From Alphaproteobacteria bacterium (GTDB lineage: Bacteria; Pseudomonadota; Alphaproteobacteria; Acetobacterales; Acetobacteraceae), in assembly GCA_016869735.1 (NCBI GenBank), contig VGDL01000007.1, positions 27,768 to 91,767 of the forward strand: 64,000 bases of DNA. Reading direction: 5' to 3'. Of this stretch, positions 52,315 through 60,407 are shown one piece after another (positions within the stretch are counted from its first letter, which is position 1; every line of letters starts with the position of its first letter). Both the position numbers and the translations under genes were made by a program. The notes beneath the pieces are model-generated. The model had not been told where the DNA came from and did no database searches. It was given only the letters and a program-made list of their open reading frames with translations.

Positions 52315-53136
52315 TCAAACCGCCGGTAGCGTCGCTTCCAAGCCCCCGCCGATGCGCAAGGGTGCGACGCGCCGCGCAAGGCCGGTGGCGTCATCCGTTT
52401 CAACAAACAACCCGCAAATCGTCGCTTCTGCTTCCGCCGGGGCCAGACGTTCCGCCGGCACCTTGCGCCAGAAGCGGATGGAAGCGCCGGCTTTTTGCAT
52501 GCCGATCACACTATCATAATCGCCGCACATGCCGGCATCGGTCTGAAACGCCGTGCCGCCGGGCAGGATACGGTGATCGGCGGTTGGCACATGGGTATGG
52601 GTGCCGATCACTAGGCTCGCGCGGCCATCGAAACTATGGCCCATGGCCTGTTTTTCCGATGAGGCTTCGGCATGGAAATCAATGATGATGGCCTGCACCG
52701 TGCCTTGAGGGCCCAGGCTATGCTGCGCCAATTCAGCCTGAATGGCGCGGAAGGGATCATCCAGCGGTTCCATGAATAGCCGCCCCATGGCCTGCAACAC
52801 CAAGACGCGCCTGCCATCCGCCAGCACCGCCACCACCGCGCCCTTGCCGGGCGTGCCGGGTGGGTAATTCAGCGGGCGGATCAGTCGAGGTTCGCCTTCG
52901 ATATAGGGAATGATTTCCTTTCGATCCCAGGCGTGATTGCCAAGCGTCAGCACATCCGCGCCCGCGATGAACAGCGCGCGCGCCATCTCGGGCGCCAGCC
53001 CAAACCCGTGCGAGGCGTTTTCCGCATTCACCACCACAAGATCGAGCCGGAGTTTTTCGCGCAAGCCCGGCAAGGTTGCGGTCACGGCATCACGCCCGGC
53101 GCGGCCAACAATATCGCCAAGAAACAGCAGCCTCAC
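52315..53136 (-). CDS. YmdB-like metallophosphoesterase (TIGR00282 family)
   Basis: 273 aa. LLFLGDIVGRAGRDAV (~4-19), VVNAENASHGFGL (~35-47), LGNHAWDRKEI (~67-77), FHAEASSEKQAMGHSFDGRAS (part: HAEASSEKQAMG) and GTHTHVPTADHRILPGG (~177-193) give the metal ligands of the calcineurin-like fold. In Bacillus, YmdB is a cyclic-nucleotide phosphodiesterase affecting development. I favour the GTG at 53136 because GGAG stands 7 bases upstream; GTG 53151 is also possible. Downstream of the 5-FCL gene. Confidence 0.82.
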   Translation of the reverse strand: MRLLFLGDIVGRAGRDAVTATLPGLREKLRLDLVVVNAENASHGFGLAPEMARALFIAGADVLTLGNHAWDRKEIIPYIEGEPRLIRPLNYPPGTPGKGAVVAVLADGRRVLVLQAMGRLFMEPLDDPFRAIQAELAQHSLGPQGTVQAIIIDFHAEASSEKQAMGHSFDGRASLVIGTHTHVPTADHRILPGGTAFQTDAGMCGDYDSVIGMQKAGASIRFWRKVPAERLAPAEAEATICGLFVETDDATGLARRVAPLRIGGGLEATLPAV

Positions 53137-53768
53137 GCGGGGTCTCCACACAAAATGACGCCCGCTTCGGTGGCGATCAGGGGCAGGCGGAAATCCTGCG
53201 GCCCTGCCGGCACTTCGGGCATTTCCTGCCCCGCATAGGCGATGCCGATGGCTTTTGCACCCGACAGCGCGGCAAGCGTACGGTCATAATACCCCCCGCC
53301 ATAGCCAAGCCGGCGCCCGGCACGGTCAAAGGCCAAAAGCGGCACCAGCAGGATATCGGGGCGGAGCTTCTCGCCCGAGGCCGGCTCAGAGGTGCCCATG
53401 GGGCCAGGGCTGAGCGCCGCGCCCGGCGTCCAGGCGCGAAAGGTCAGCGGCTGGCCGCGCGGCGGCGTGATGGGCAGGGCAAGCCGGTGCCCTTGCGCGG
53501 CCAAAGCCAGCAGTAGGGGGCGCGGGTCCATCTCCTCGCCCATCGGCCAATAGCCGGCGATGATGGCGCCGGGCGCCGGGGCGTAGAGGGCCAGCACGGC
53601 CTCGGCCAAGCGCATCGGCGCATCGGCGTTGACCAGCATTGCCCGTTTGGTGCGCGCCAGTTTGCGCGCTGCGGCCTTGGCGGCGAGCAAGCCTGCATGC
53701 TGTGGGGTGGCGGCGTCAGCCTTGGTCACGCTTGGGTCCAAATGGCAGATGGGGTGCGGAGCCACCAT
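53133..53768 (-). CDS. 5-formyltetrahydrofolate cyclo-ligase
   Basis: 211 aa. Converts 5-formyl-THF to 5,10-methenyl-THF with ATP. The ATP-binding signature RRLGYGGGYYDRTLAAL (~residues 157-173) and the N-terminal AAKAAARKLARTKRAML (~30-46) are typical. Overlaps the YmdB-like gene by a few bases. The order zapA - 6S RNA - cyclo-ligase is the same as ygfE-ssrS-ygfA in gammaproteobacteria, so the RNA candidate between is supported. Confidence 0.9.
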   Translation of the reverse strand: MVAPHPICHLDPSVTKADAATPQHAGLLAAKAAARKLARTKRAMLVNADAPMRLAEAVLALYAPAPGAIIAGYWPMGEEMDPRPLLLALAAQGHRLALPITPPRGQPLTFRAWTPGAALSPGPMGTSEPASGEKLRPDILLVPLLAFDRAGRRLGYGGGYYDRTLAALSGAKAIGIAYAGQEMPEVPAGPQDFRLPLIATEAGVILCGDPA

Positions 53769-53769
53769 G

Positions 53770-53918
53770 GCCGCTGGCGTCTCATCCTCCCAAGGCCTGC
53801 GTCAGCAGGTGGGCGCCAGATACCCGAACCACGGCCCGGACAGAGCCAGCTCCCGGAGGATGTGCATTGGCCCCGGGGATGAATTGCCTGGCGCACCTGG
53901 CAGCCCCGCAGCTTCTAG
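53770..53918 (-). ncRNA. ssrS: Candidate 6S RNA (ssrS)
   Basis: The gap between zapA and the cyclo-ligase gene is the classical place for ssrS. On the minus strand the transcript would fold as a long rod: CTGCG (53907-53911) pairs with the 53797-53801 segment, CAGGTG (53894-53899) with 53806-53811 and CGCCAG (53888-53893) with 53814-53819, leaving a G+C-rich internal bubble between. About 150 nt. 6S RNA binds sigma70 RNA polymerase and mimics an open promoter. The exact ends are unknown; the call rests on synteny and pairing. Confidence 0.65.
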
Positions 53919-54254
53919 TTAGGCTTCCTCAAGCCGCGCTGCAATGATCTCAAGCTTTTCAGCGAGGCGCAGCAGGCCATCGGCCAGGGCAGGGTCGGGC
54001 GCGGGGGCTTCCAGCGGGACGGCACCGCTGGCTTTCAGCGCATCATTTTCCGCCTTCAAATCCATCGCCTCATCGGCCAATTGCAAGGCGGCCAGCAGCA
54101 ACATGCGGGTTTCGCCGAATTGGATGCCCATGGCCTTGAGCGCGGAGATGCGCTTATCCACCTCGGCCGCCATATTGGTGAGGTGTTTTTCCTGACCATC
54201 CTGGCAGGCGACCGGATGGGCATAGCCGCCGACGCGCACCGTAACCTGCGCCAT
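53919..54254 (-). CDS. zapA: Cell division protein ZapA
   Basis: 111 aa. VTVRVGGYAHPVACQDGQEKHL (part: VRVGGYAHPVACQDGQE, ~6-22) and LTNMAAEVDKRISALKAMG start the ZapA fold, followed by a coiled-coil ALQLADEAMDLKAENDALKAS. ZapA bundles FtsZ filaments at the division ring. It overlaps the upstream small gene by one base and lies upstream of the 6S RNA candidate. Terminal LEIIAARLEEA is also coiled-coil. Confidence 0.9.
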   Translation of the reverse strand: MAQVTVRVGGYAHPVACQDGQEKHLTNMAAEVDKRISALKAMGIQFGETRMLLLAALQLADEAMDLKAENDALKASGAVPLEAPAPDPALADGLLRLAEKLEIIAARLEEA

Positions 54255-54460
54255 CAGTCCTGATCCTCCTGGCTGCGGAGCCTTGCGATGGTGGCATCGA
54301 GCCGGGCGGCGAGCGCCGCCACGGCAGCCTTTGGCACCATATCGCCATCACCCGGCGGGGTGGCGGCGCGGCGGGCTTCCACGGCGCGGTCCAAACGCTC
54401 CAACGCTGACTCCAGCCGGACCATTGCTGCCGCCATCGGATCGGAATGACCTTCGCTCAT
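54254..54460 (-). CDS. Small coiled-coil protein (DUF4164-like), zapA partner
   Basis: 68 aa. Starting MSEGHSDPMAAAMVRLESALERLDRAVE, a region of heptad repeats with VAALAARLDATIARLRSQED at the end. It resembles the short DUF4164 proteins often found upstream of zapA in alphaproteobacteria. The start at 54460 is preceded by GGAG. One base overlaps zapA. Function unknown; the coupling to zapA suggests a role in division. Confidence 0.72.
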   Translation of the reverse strand: MSEGHSDPMAAAMVRLESALERLDRAVEARRAATPPGDGDMVPKAAVAALAARLDATIARLRSQEDQD

Positions 54461-54542
54461 GCTTCTCCAAACGCCTTGGCGCAAGAGGACCTAAAGGCTA
54501 GATACTTGACGAAATGCTTGGCATGCAAAGGCCTCTGGGTCA

Positions 54543-54992
54543 ATGGTAAAGGCGTTTCTGAAGCTGCCGGCGGTGGTGGTGCATGGGCGCGCGCAAGCCG
54601 AATGGGCGCTCAGCGTTGCCGCGGGGCGGCCCTTGCTGCTGCTCTCGGCGCCTGGTGCGGCGCTGAATGCCGGGCCGGGCTGGTTCAAGGCGGTGCTGGA
54701 CCAGGCGGCGGGCGCGCATCCCGGCGCGAACTTTACCGCCGCGCTGGATTGCGCCGCCGCCCCTGGGGCCGCGCTAGCTGCCTTGCGGGCCGGGTTCAAG
54801 CTGGTGGTATTCGATCTGGCGCCCCCTTCGGCGGCAAGCGTGCTGGGCGCTGCCGCAGAAGCGGGGGCCGAGGTTCTGGGCACAAGGCCCGATGCGCTGG
54901 ATTTGGGCGGGCTTGATCCGCGCCGGCGGGATGATGAAAGGCGCATTTCCGCGCTTTTCGCCACAGTACCGCCACAGGATCAGCCGAAATAA
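54543..54992 (+). CDS. Hypothetical protein upstream of class I aldolase
   Basis: 149 aa, soluble. MVKAFLKLPAVVVHGRAQAEWAL with LLLLSAPGAALNAGPGWFKAVLDQA and a second Rossmann-like beta-strand (FKLVVFDLAPPSAASVLG) look like a duplicated alpha/beta unit, but there is no nucleotide-binding motif. The C-terminus is Asp/Arg-rich. It is 72 bases upstream of the aldolase gene. Family not recognised. Confidence 0.5.
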   Translation: MVKAFLKLPAVVVHGRAQAEWALSVAAGRPLLLLSAPGAALNAGPGWFKAVLDQAAGAHPGANFTAALDCAAAPGAALAALRAGFKLVVFDLAPPSAASVLGAAAEAGAEVLGTRPDALDLGGLDPRRRDDERRISALFATVPPQDQPK

Positions 54993-55064
54993 CGCACCCG
55001 TGACAGGCAATGCCGGCTGCGCTAGTGCGACGCCCGCCCTTCGAGCAATCAAAAGGAACCCAAG

Positions 55065-55985
55065 ATGAAGCTGACGCGCCGCGTGAAGGAAATCCTCTCC
55101 TGGTATGAAAGCGACACACCCGGCACCAAGGCGAATCTCGCCCGCATCCTGATGGAAGGGAAGCTGGGCGGCACGGGGCGCATGGTGATCCTGCCGGTGG
55201 ATCAGGGCTTTGAACATGGGCCGGCGCGGTCCTTCGCGCCGAATCCAGCGGCTTATGATCCGCATTATCATTTCGAATTGGCGATTGAAGCGGGCCTGAA
55301 CGCCTATGCCGCGCCGCTTGGCATGATTGAAGCGGGGGCGGCGACTTTCGCGGGCGCCATCCCGACCATTCTGAAGGTCAATTCATCCAACAGCCTTTCC
55401 ACCACCAAGGATCAGGCCGTGACGGCAAGCGTGGCCGATGCGCTTCGCCTTGGGTGTTCGGCCATTGGCTTCACCATCTATCCTTCATCCGAATACCAGT
55501 TTGAGATGATGGAAGAACTCCGCGAATTGGCGGAAGAAGCCAAGGCAGCGGGGCTTGCCGTGGTGGTCTGGTCCTATCCGCGCGGGCCGGTGCTGGACAA
55601 GAACGGCGAAACCGCCTTCGACATTTGCGCCTATGCCGCCCATATGGCCGCGCTGATGGGGGCGCATATCATCAAGGTGAAGCCGCCCACCGATGTGCTC
55701 AGCCTGGATGCCGCGAAGAAGGTTTATATCGAGCGCAAGATTGATGGCAGCGACTTGGCGAAGCGCATCAGCCATGTGGTGCAGGCCTGCTTCAATGGTC
55801 GCCGCTTGGTGGTCTTCTCGGGCGGTGAGGCGAAGGGCACGGATGCGCTGCTCGCTGAAGCGCGCGCGATCCATGCCGGCGGTGGCAATGGGTCCATCGT
55901 TGGCCGCAATGCCTTCCAGCGCCCGAAGGATGAGGCGCTGAAGCTGCTTGGACAGATGATTGAAGTCTATAAGGGCAAGGCCTGA
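55065..55985 (+). CDS. Class I fructose-bisphosphate aldolase
   Basis: 306 aa of the DhnA/archaeal class I aldolase type. VILPVDQGFEHGPARSFAP (~residues 41-59), KVNSSNSLSTTKDQ and HIIKVKPPTDVL (~202-213) identify it; the Schiff-base Lys is expected in the region of VKPPTD. It forms dihydroxyacetone phosphate and glyceraldehyde 3-phosphate from fructose 1,6-bisphosphate in glycolysis and the Calvin-type cycle. A standalone gene ahead of crtC. Confidence 0.9.
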   Translation: MKLTRRVKEILSWYESDTPGTKANLARILMEGKLGGTGRMVILPVDQGFEHGPARSFAPNPAAYDPHYHFELAIEAGLNAYAAPLGMIEAGAATFAGAIPTILKVNSSNSLSTTKDQAVTASVADALRLGCSAIGFTIYPSSEYQFEMMEELRELAEEAKAAGLAVVVWSYPRGPVLDKNGETAFDICAYAAHMAALMGAHIIKVKPPTDVLSLDAAKKVYIERKIDGSDLAKRISHVVQACFNGRRLVVFSGGEAKGTDALLAEARAIHAGGGNGSIVGRNAFQRPKDEALKLLGQMIEVYKGKA

Positions 55986-56071
55986 GGCCGCCCGCCGGGC
56001 GGTGCGTGCCGCCCGGCTTGACCCGCAACGCGATGCGGGCGGAAATGGCCGCGTGACATGGCGGCTTTGCA

Positions 56072-57022
56072 ATGCATGAAAATTTGAACGCGACGGGCTT
56101 GGACTTCACCCTGCCCGTGGCTGAGCGTGGCTATCGCTGGTGGTATCTGGATGCGCTTTCCGATGATGGTGCGCATGGCATTACCATCATCGCCTTTCTG
56201 GGCACGGTGTTTTCCCCTTGGTATGCCTTTGCGCGGCGCGGTGGCGGCGGCGATCCGCTGAACCATTGTTGCATGCATGTTGCCCTTTACGGCAAGCCGG
56301 CGCGTTGGGCGATGACGGATCGCCCGCGTGGCGCGCTACGGCGCGGCGTGGATTTTCTGCAAATCGGCCCAAGTGCGATGCGCTGGGATGGCAGCAAGCT
56401 GGTGGTTGATCTTGCGGAAGTAACCGCCCCTGTTCCTGGCAAGTTACGCGGACGCGTGACGCTTTATCCTGAGGCGCTGTCGCATCGTGCGTTTCGGCTG
56501 GATGGCGCGGGGCGGCATCATTGGCAGCCAATCGCGCCACGTTCGCGCGTGGAAGTGGCCTTTGACAATCCTGCGCTGCGCTGGGCCGGCTTTTCCTATT
56601 TCGACACCAATACAGGCGTAGCGCCGCTGGAGGAGGATTTCCTGTTCTGGGATTGGTGCCGCGCGCCGATGCCGGAAGCGACCGCGATTTTATACAATGC
56701 ATCGCGCCGCGATGGATCAGCGCAATCATTGGCCTTGCAGGTGAACCGCGCTGGTGAGGTTGCCGATATGCCAATCCCCCCGCCCGCCATGTTGCCGCCG
56801 GGGCTTTGGCGCGTAGCGCGCCCGACACGTTCCGAGGATGGCAAGGCAGAGCTGGTGCGCGCTTTGGTGGATGCGCCCTTCTACACGCGATCCGAAATTC
56901 GCACGCGGCTTTTAGGACAGAACGCGGTCGCGGTGCATGAAAGCCTGGCTTTGAACCGTTTTGATAATCTGGCGGTGCAGGCGCTGATGCTGCCCTTCAG
57001 GGTGCCGCGGGCAAGAACTTAA
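56072..57022 (+). CDS. crtC: Carotenoid 1,2-hydratase CrtC
   Basis: 316 aa. Features: RGYRWWYLDALSDDGAHGITII (part: YRWWYLDALSDDGAHG, ~20-35), IIAFLGTVFSPWYAFARR, and DPLNHCCMHVALYGKPARWAMTD (part: DPLNHCCMHVALYG, ~60-73), followed by FDNPALRWAGFSYFDTNTG (~168-186). These match hydroxyneurosporene synthase (CrtC), which adds water to the 1,2-double bond of acyclic carotenoids in the spirilloxanthin and spheroidene pathways. It ends just beyond the convergent ATP-grasp gene (4 bases overlap). crtD follows 3.4 kb downstream. Confidence 0.93.
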   Translation: MHENLNATGLDFTLPVAERGYRWWYLDALSDDGAHGITIIAFLGTVFSPWYAFARRGGGGDPLNHCCMHVALYGKPARWAMTDRPRGALRRGVDFLQIGPSAMRWDGSKLVVDLAEVTAPVPGKLRGRVTLYPEALSHRAFRLDGAGRHHWQPIAPRSRVEVAFDNPALRWAGFSYFDTNTGVAPLEEDFLFWDWCRAPMPEATAILYNASRRDGSAQSLALQVNRAGEVADMPIPPPAMLPPGLWRVARPTRSEDGKAELVRALVDAPFYTRSEIRTRLLGQNAVAVHESLALNRFDNLAVQALMLPFRVPRART

Positions 57023-58143
57023 TCGTACCAGCCGACATCCAGCGTCGCGACTTCACCAAAGGGAACTCCGCGCGCCATGGCCATGCGGATGATGGGCCAT
57101 GACGTTGCGGTCATGGTCAGAAAAGGCATGGGATCACGCCGATCCCAAGTGACATCGCGGGTTGAGACTAATTGGCGAAGATTTTCGCGAAACGGGCCGC
57201 GCCGGAATAGCGACATCTGTGTTTCCGTGAGCGCCGAATAGAATTGCTGCAAGCGGGCTTCAGGCCGGCAGCGCGGGATGAAACCAGGTTCCAGCACAGC
57301 GCGGGCGATATCCGCACGTTGCCAGAAATGCAATCCGCTTGTCGTGCGCGGATTGCATTCAATGCCCCAAGGCTGACCGGCCTCATCCACCATAACGTCG
57401 AAGGCGATGAAGCCTGTCCAATTTGCGGCGGCGATGAAACGCGTGATCCAATCGGCAATCGCTGGATGTTCCACCCGTTCAAAAGCGACCGCGACCGAGC
57501 CCGATTTCTGTGCCGCGCGGTAGATGACGGTGGATGAGACGCGCCCGTCATGCGCGATGGAACAGGAACTATGTTCCGCGCCGATCACGCAGCGCTGCAC
57601 AATGGTGGGGATGGCGGGATCAGGCGCGGGCAAGGTGGCCCCGGCGGGCAGAAGGCGCACACCACGACCGGAACAGGAATGCACTGGCTTGATCACCACC
57701 GGGCCGGATTGCGCGAGTGCCTCGGCAGCAGGATCGCCAAGCGCATGCGTTTCCGGCACAGCCAAACCCCAAGCGGCGGCCTGTTGCGCGAAGCCATGCT
57801 TGTTGTGCAGGCGGAGCAAATTTCCGGGCGGCATGGTGAAAAGCCGCGTGGTGGCGGGCAGGCTGTCGCACAGGAAGGCGACATGCATGGTTTCTTCCGA
57901 AACCGGCAGGACAAAATCAATCTTCTCGTCGGCGATGATGCGCCGGAGATCCGCCAGATAGGCGTGCCTGTCTTCTGCTGGTGCGGTCACACGATGGCTT
58001 TGCGCTACGGCGCGCGAAGCGCCCGCCAGATGGCGCTTGAAAGGTTCCGCCACCACCACGCGCCAGCCAAGATCGGCGAAACCGCGCGCTACATCCAGCG
58101 CCTTGGGCAGGCGGCCAAGGGTCAGCAGCAGATTGCCTGTCAT
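57019..58143 (-). CDS. ATP-grasp enzyme in the carotenoid cluster
   Basis: 374 aa. Rossmann-like start MTGNLLLTLGRLPKALDVARGF, IDFVLPVSEETMHVAFL (~77-93), then an ATP-grasp region with GPVVIKPVHSCSGRGVRLLPAG (part: VVIKPVHSCSGRGVRLL, ~145-161) and IECNPRTTSGLHFW (~271-284), giving Mg/ATP ligands. It resembles carbamoyl-phosphate-synthase- or amino-acid ligase-type ATP-grasp proteins, i.e. forms an amide or ester from a carboxylate. The ATG overlaps the P450 stop (ATGA), so the two are co-translated. I do not know a characterised member of this carotenoid-linked type; substrate unknown. Confidence 0.75.
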   Translation of the reverse strand: MTGNLLLTLGRLPKALDVARGFADLGWRVVVAEPFKRHLAGASRAVAQSHRVTAPAEDRHAYLADLRRIIADEKIDFVLPVSEETMHVAFLCDSLPATTRLFTMPPGNLLRLHNKHGFAQQAAAWGLAVPETHALGDPAAEALAQSGPVVIKPVHSCSGRGVRLLPAGATLPAPDPAIPTIVQRCVIGAEHSSCSIAHDGRVSSTVIYRAAQKSGSVAVAFERVEHPAIADWITRFIAAANWTGFIAFDVMVDEAGQPWGIECNPRTTSGLHFWQRADIARAVLEPGFIPRCRPEARLQQFYSALTETQMSLFRRGPFRENLRQLVSTRDVTWDRRDPMPFLTMTATSWPIIRMAMARGVPFGEVATLDVGWYD

Positions 58144-59525
58144 GCAACGCGGGTGACGCGACACATAACCTGCCGCGCCGGGCGCGTGGTGAGCCGCGCG
58201 GCGGGGCGCACCTCACCAGGCGCTTCGATGTGGAAATCAAATTGGCGAAAAAGCCGCGCAATCAACAGCACCGCTTCCACCTGCGCAAAGGCCGCGCCCG
58301 CGCAAACCCGCGGACCAATGCCAAAGGGGATATAGGCGCCGGCGGTCATTTCCGCTTCGCGTTCGGGCAAAAAGCGATCAGGGTCGAACATATGCGGATC
58401 GCGCCAATAGGCTTGATGCCGATGCAGCACCCAGGGTGCCACCATGATCAGCGCGCCCTTTTTCACCGGATAATCGCCGATGCGCGTAGCTTCATTGGCG
58501 ACACGCGGCAGGAAGGTGATGGGCGGATAAAGCCGGAGTGTTTCGCGAAACACATTACGTATAAATGGAAGTTTGCGCGTGTGTTCGAATAGGATCGGCC
58601 CAGGACCGACAATCTCGTCAATTTCCGCACGCAGCCGTGCGACCAAGGCGGGTTGCGTCGCGAGCAGATAGAACACCCATGTCAGCGCGCTGGCGCTGGT
58701 TTCATGACCGGCGAGGAACAGCACGCCGAGTTGGTCAATCAGCTCCTCACGCGTGAAGGCTTTGCCTTCCACATCATGCGCGGCGATGATGGCGCTCGCG
58801 ATATCATCAAAACTGGACGCGCCATCCCCCAGATGCGTATTGAGCAATTCGCCAAGATAACCGCGAATAAGGTTGCATGCCTTCAACACGCTTTCCTTTT
58901 GCGGAATCCGCTTCCAGGCGCGGTCAAAAATCAGCCGGCGAATTTCCACCTGCGCGACGCTATGTTCGAATTCGGTGAAGGCATCAAAAACCTCATGCGC
59001 AACACGCGTTTCCAAGCCCGTTGAAAATACTGTGCGGCAGATAATGTCCGCCGTCATGTGGCTCATCATCAGGTCGAGTGAAAAGCGCGTGTCATGCGCG
59101 GCATGATCAGTGAGCGTTGCCTCTGCTGCCGCCGAGCCGGCTTCCATGGCGGGAAAGGCGCGGTTGACGCGCATCATCGTCAAGGCCGGGTCAATCATGG
59201 CCCGTTGGCGCCGCCACGTAGCGCCGGAGGAGACAAAGATCGAATCGCCAATCAGCGGGTCCAGCGCATGCACCATCAGATCGCTTTTGGGCAGAATACC
59301 CTTGGGATCGGTCAGCACTTCGCGTACCAGATCGGGGCGATTGACGATAATGGTGGACCGGCGCGAATAGCCGAGCGGCCCGATTGGCATGCGATAAGCC
59401 TCGGCCGGCAGAAGCGAAAGCAAATCGCCATCGCCCCTGATCATGCAACGCATCAGCGCAATCAGCGCGGGCAGAGGTTCCGACCGCGGCGGCGCAAAGG
59501 CGCGGAAAGCCGGCACGTGATTCAC
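58140..59525 (-). CDS. Cytochrome P450
   Basis: 461 aa. I-helix AGHETSAS (from residue 272), ExxR as ETLR (Glu328/Arg331), and haem loop FGIGPRVCAGAAFA with Cys408, so a complete P450. The N-terminal is soluble, lacking a membrane anchor. It sits within the carotenoid group and is coupled to the ATP-grasp gene by ATGA. It resembles fatty-acid or carotenoid hydroxylase-type CYPs (e.g. the CYP102/175 side), but I cannot set the substrate. It needs a redox partner; fpr and a ferredoxin elsewhere could serve. Confidence 0.9.
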   Translation of the reverse strand: MNHVPAFRAFAPPRSEPLPALIALMRCMIRGDGDLLSLLPAEAYRMPIGPLGYSRRSTIIVNRPDLVREVLTDPKGILPKSDLMVHALDPLIGDSIFVSSGATWRRQRAMIDPALTMMRVNRAFPAMEAGSAAAEATLTDHAAHDTRFSLDLMMSHMTADIICRTVFSTGLETRVAHEVFDAFTEFEHSVAQVEIRRLIFDRAWKRIPQKESVLKACNLIRGYLGELLNTHLGDGASSFDDIASAIIAAHDVEGKAFTREELIDQLGVLFLAGHETSASALTWVFYLLATQPALVARLRAEIDEIVGPGPILFEHTRKLPFIRNVFRETLRLYPPITFLPRVANEATRIGDYPVKKGALIMVAPWVLHRHQAYWRDPHMFDPDRFLPEREAEMTAGAYIPFGIGPRVCAGAAFAQVEAVLLIARLFRQFDFHIEAPGEVRPAARLTTRPARQVMCRVTRVA

Positions 59526-59662
59526 AGCGCCCTACCCGGCCTTATGCCCAGGCAAGGACGGGCAAAGGGGGTAAGCGATCCTTGACCTGCCATGGCTGAT
59601 TTCCATGCTTTACATTAGTGCATGTCAAGTGCGATTGTCACTCGAAAGCCGGGGAGGCTCGG

Positions 59663-60406
59663 ATGGTCCTGTTCCTGTTCCATGCGCTGGTCGCCGCCCA
59701 TATCGTGACGGGCAGCATCGGCGCCATTGCTTTCTGGGTGCCTGTGATCGGGCGGAAGGGTGGCGCCAATCATGCGCGCTGGGGCAGGATTTTCACCTTC
59801 GCGCTGCTGATCACCGGCTGTCTGGCAATGGTCATGAGTCTGCTGACGCTGGCCGCACCCATCGAGACTCACCCGCATCTGGAAGGCCGTTTTGACGAGG
59901 CCTTTATCCGCGGCATTTTCGGCTGGATGATGCTCATGACTGGGCTGCTGACGGTAAACCTTGCCTGGTATGGCTGGCTTTCCATTCGCAACAAGCGCCG
60001 ACATGAATTGAACCGCTCGCGGCTCAATCTGTTTTTGCAATATGCGCTGATTCCCGCATCGCTGAATTGCGCCTGGCAGGGCTGGATGATTGGCCAACCG
60101 CTGATGATCGGCATTTGCATGGTGGGGCTGGCGACGGCGGGGACGAATCTCTGGTTCATCCTGGCGCGCGAACCGGGGCCGGGTTCCTGGATCAAGGAAC
60201 ATATCAAGGCTTTGGTGGGGGCTGGCATTTCCGTCTACACCGCCTTCATGGCCTTTGGGTCGGTCAGGATTTTTCCCGAATTGGCGCTCAATCCCTTCAT
60301 GTGGGCGGTACCGTTGGTGGTGGGTGTGGCGCTGATCATCTGGCATCGGCGCGCGGTGGATCGGCAATTCGCCGGGCGCGGTCGGCGACTGAGCGCTGCA
60401 ACGTAG
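59663..60406 (+). CDS. Hypothetical multi-pass membrane protein (DUF2306-like)
   Basis: 247 aa with about seven hydrophobic helices. MVLFLFHALVAAHIVTGSIGAI (part: LFHALVAAHIVTGSIGAIAF, ~4-23) opens with His residues in TM1, and WGRIFTFALLITGCLAMVMS follows. There are further helices at ~95, ~130, ~160, ~195 and ~220. It resembles DUF2306-type proteins with conserved His in the membrane. Start at 59663: GGGGAGG lies upstream. It is immediately upstream of crtD (1 base gap), so is likely co-transcribed with it. Role unknown. Confidence 0.65.
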   Translation: MVLFLFHALVAAHIVTGSIGAIAFWVPVIGRKGGANHARWGRIFTFALLITGCLAMVMSLLTLAAPIETHPHLEGRFDEAFIRGIFGWMMLMTGLLTVNLAWYGWLSIRNKRRHELNRSRLNLFLQYALIPASLNCAWQGWMIGQPLMIGICMVGLATAGTNLWFILAREPGPGSWIKEHIKALVGAGISVYTAFMAFGSVRIFPELALNPFMWAVPLVVGVALIIWHRRAVDRQFAGRGRRLSAAT

Positions 60407-60407
60407 C

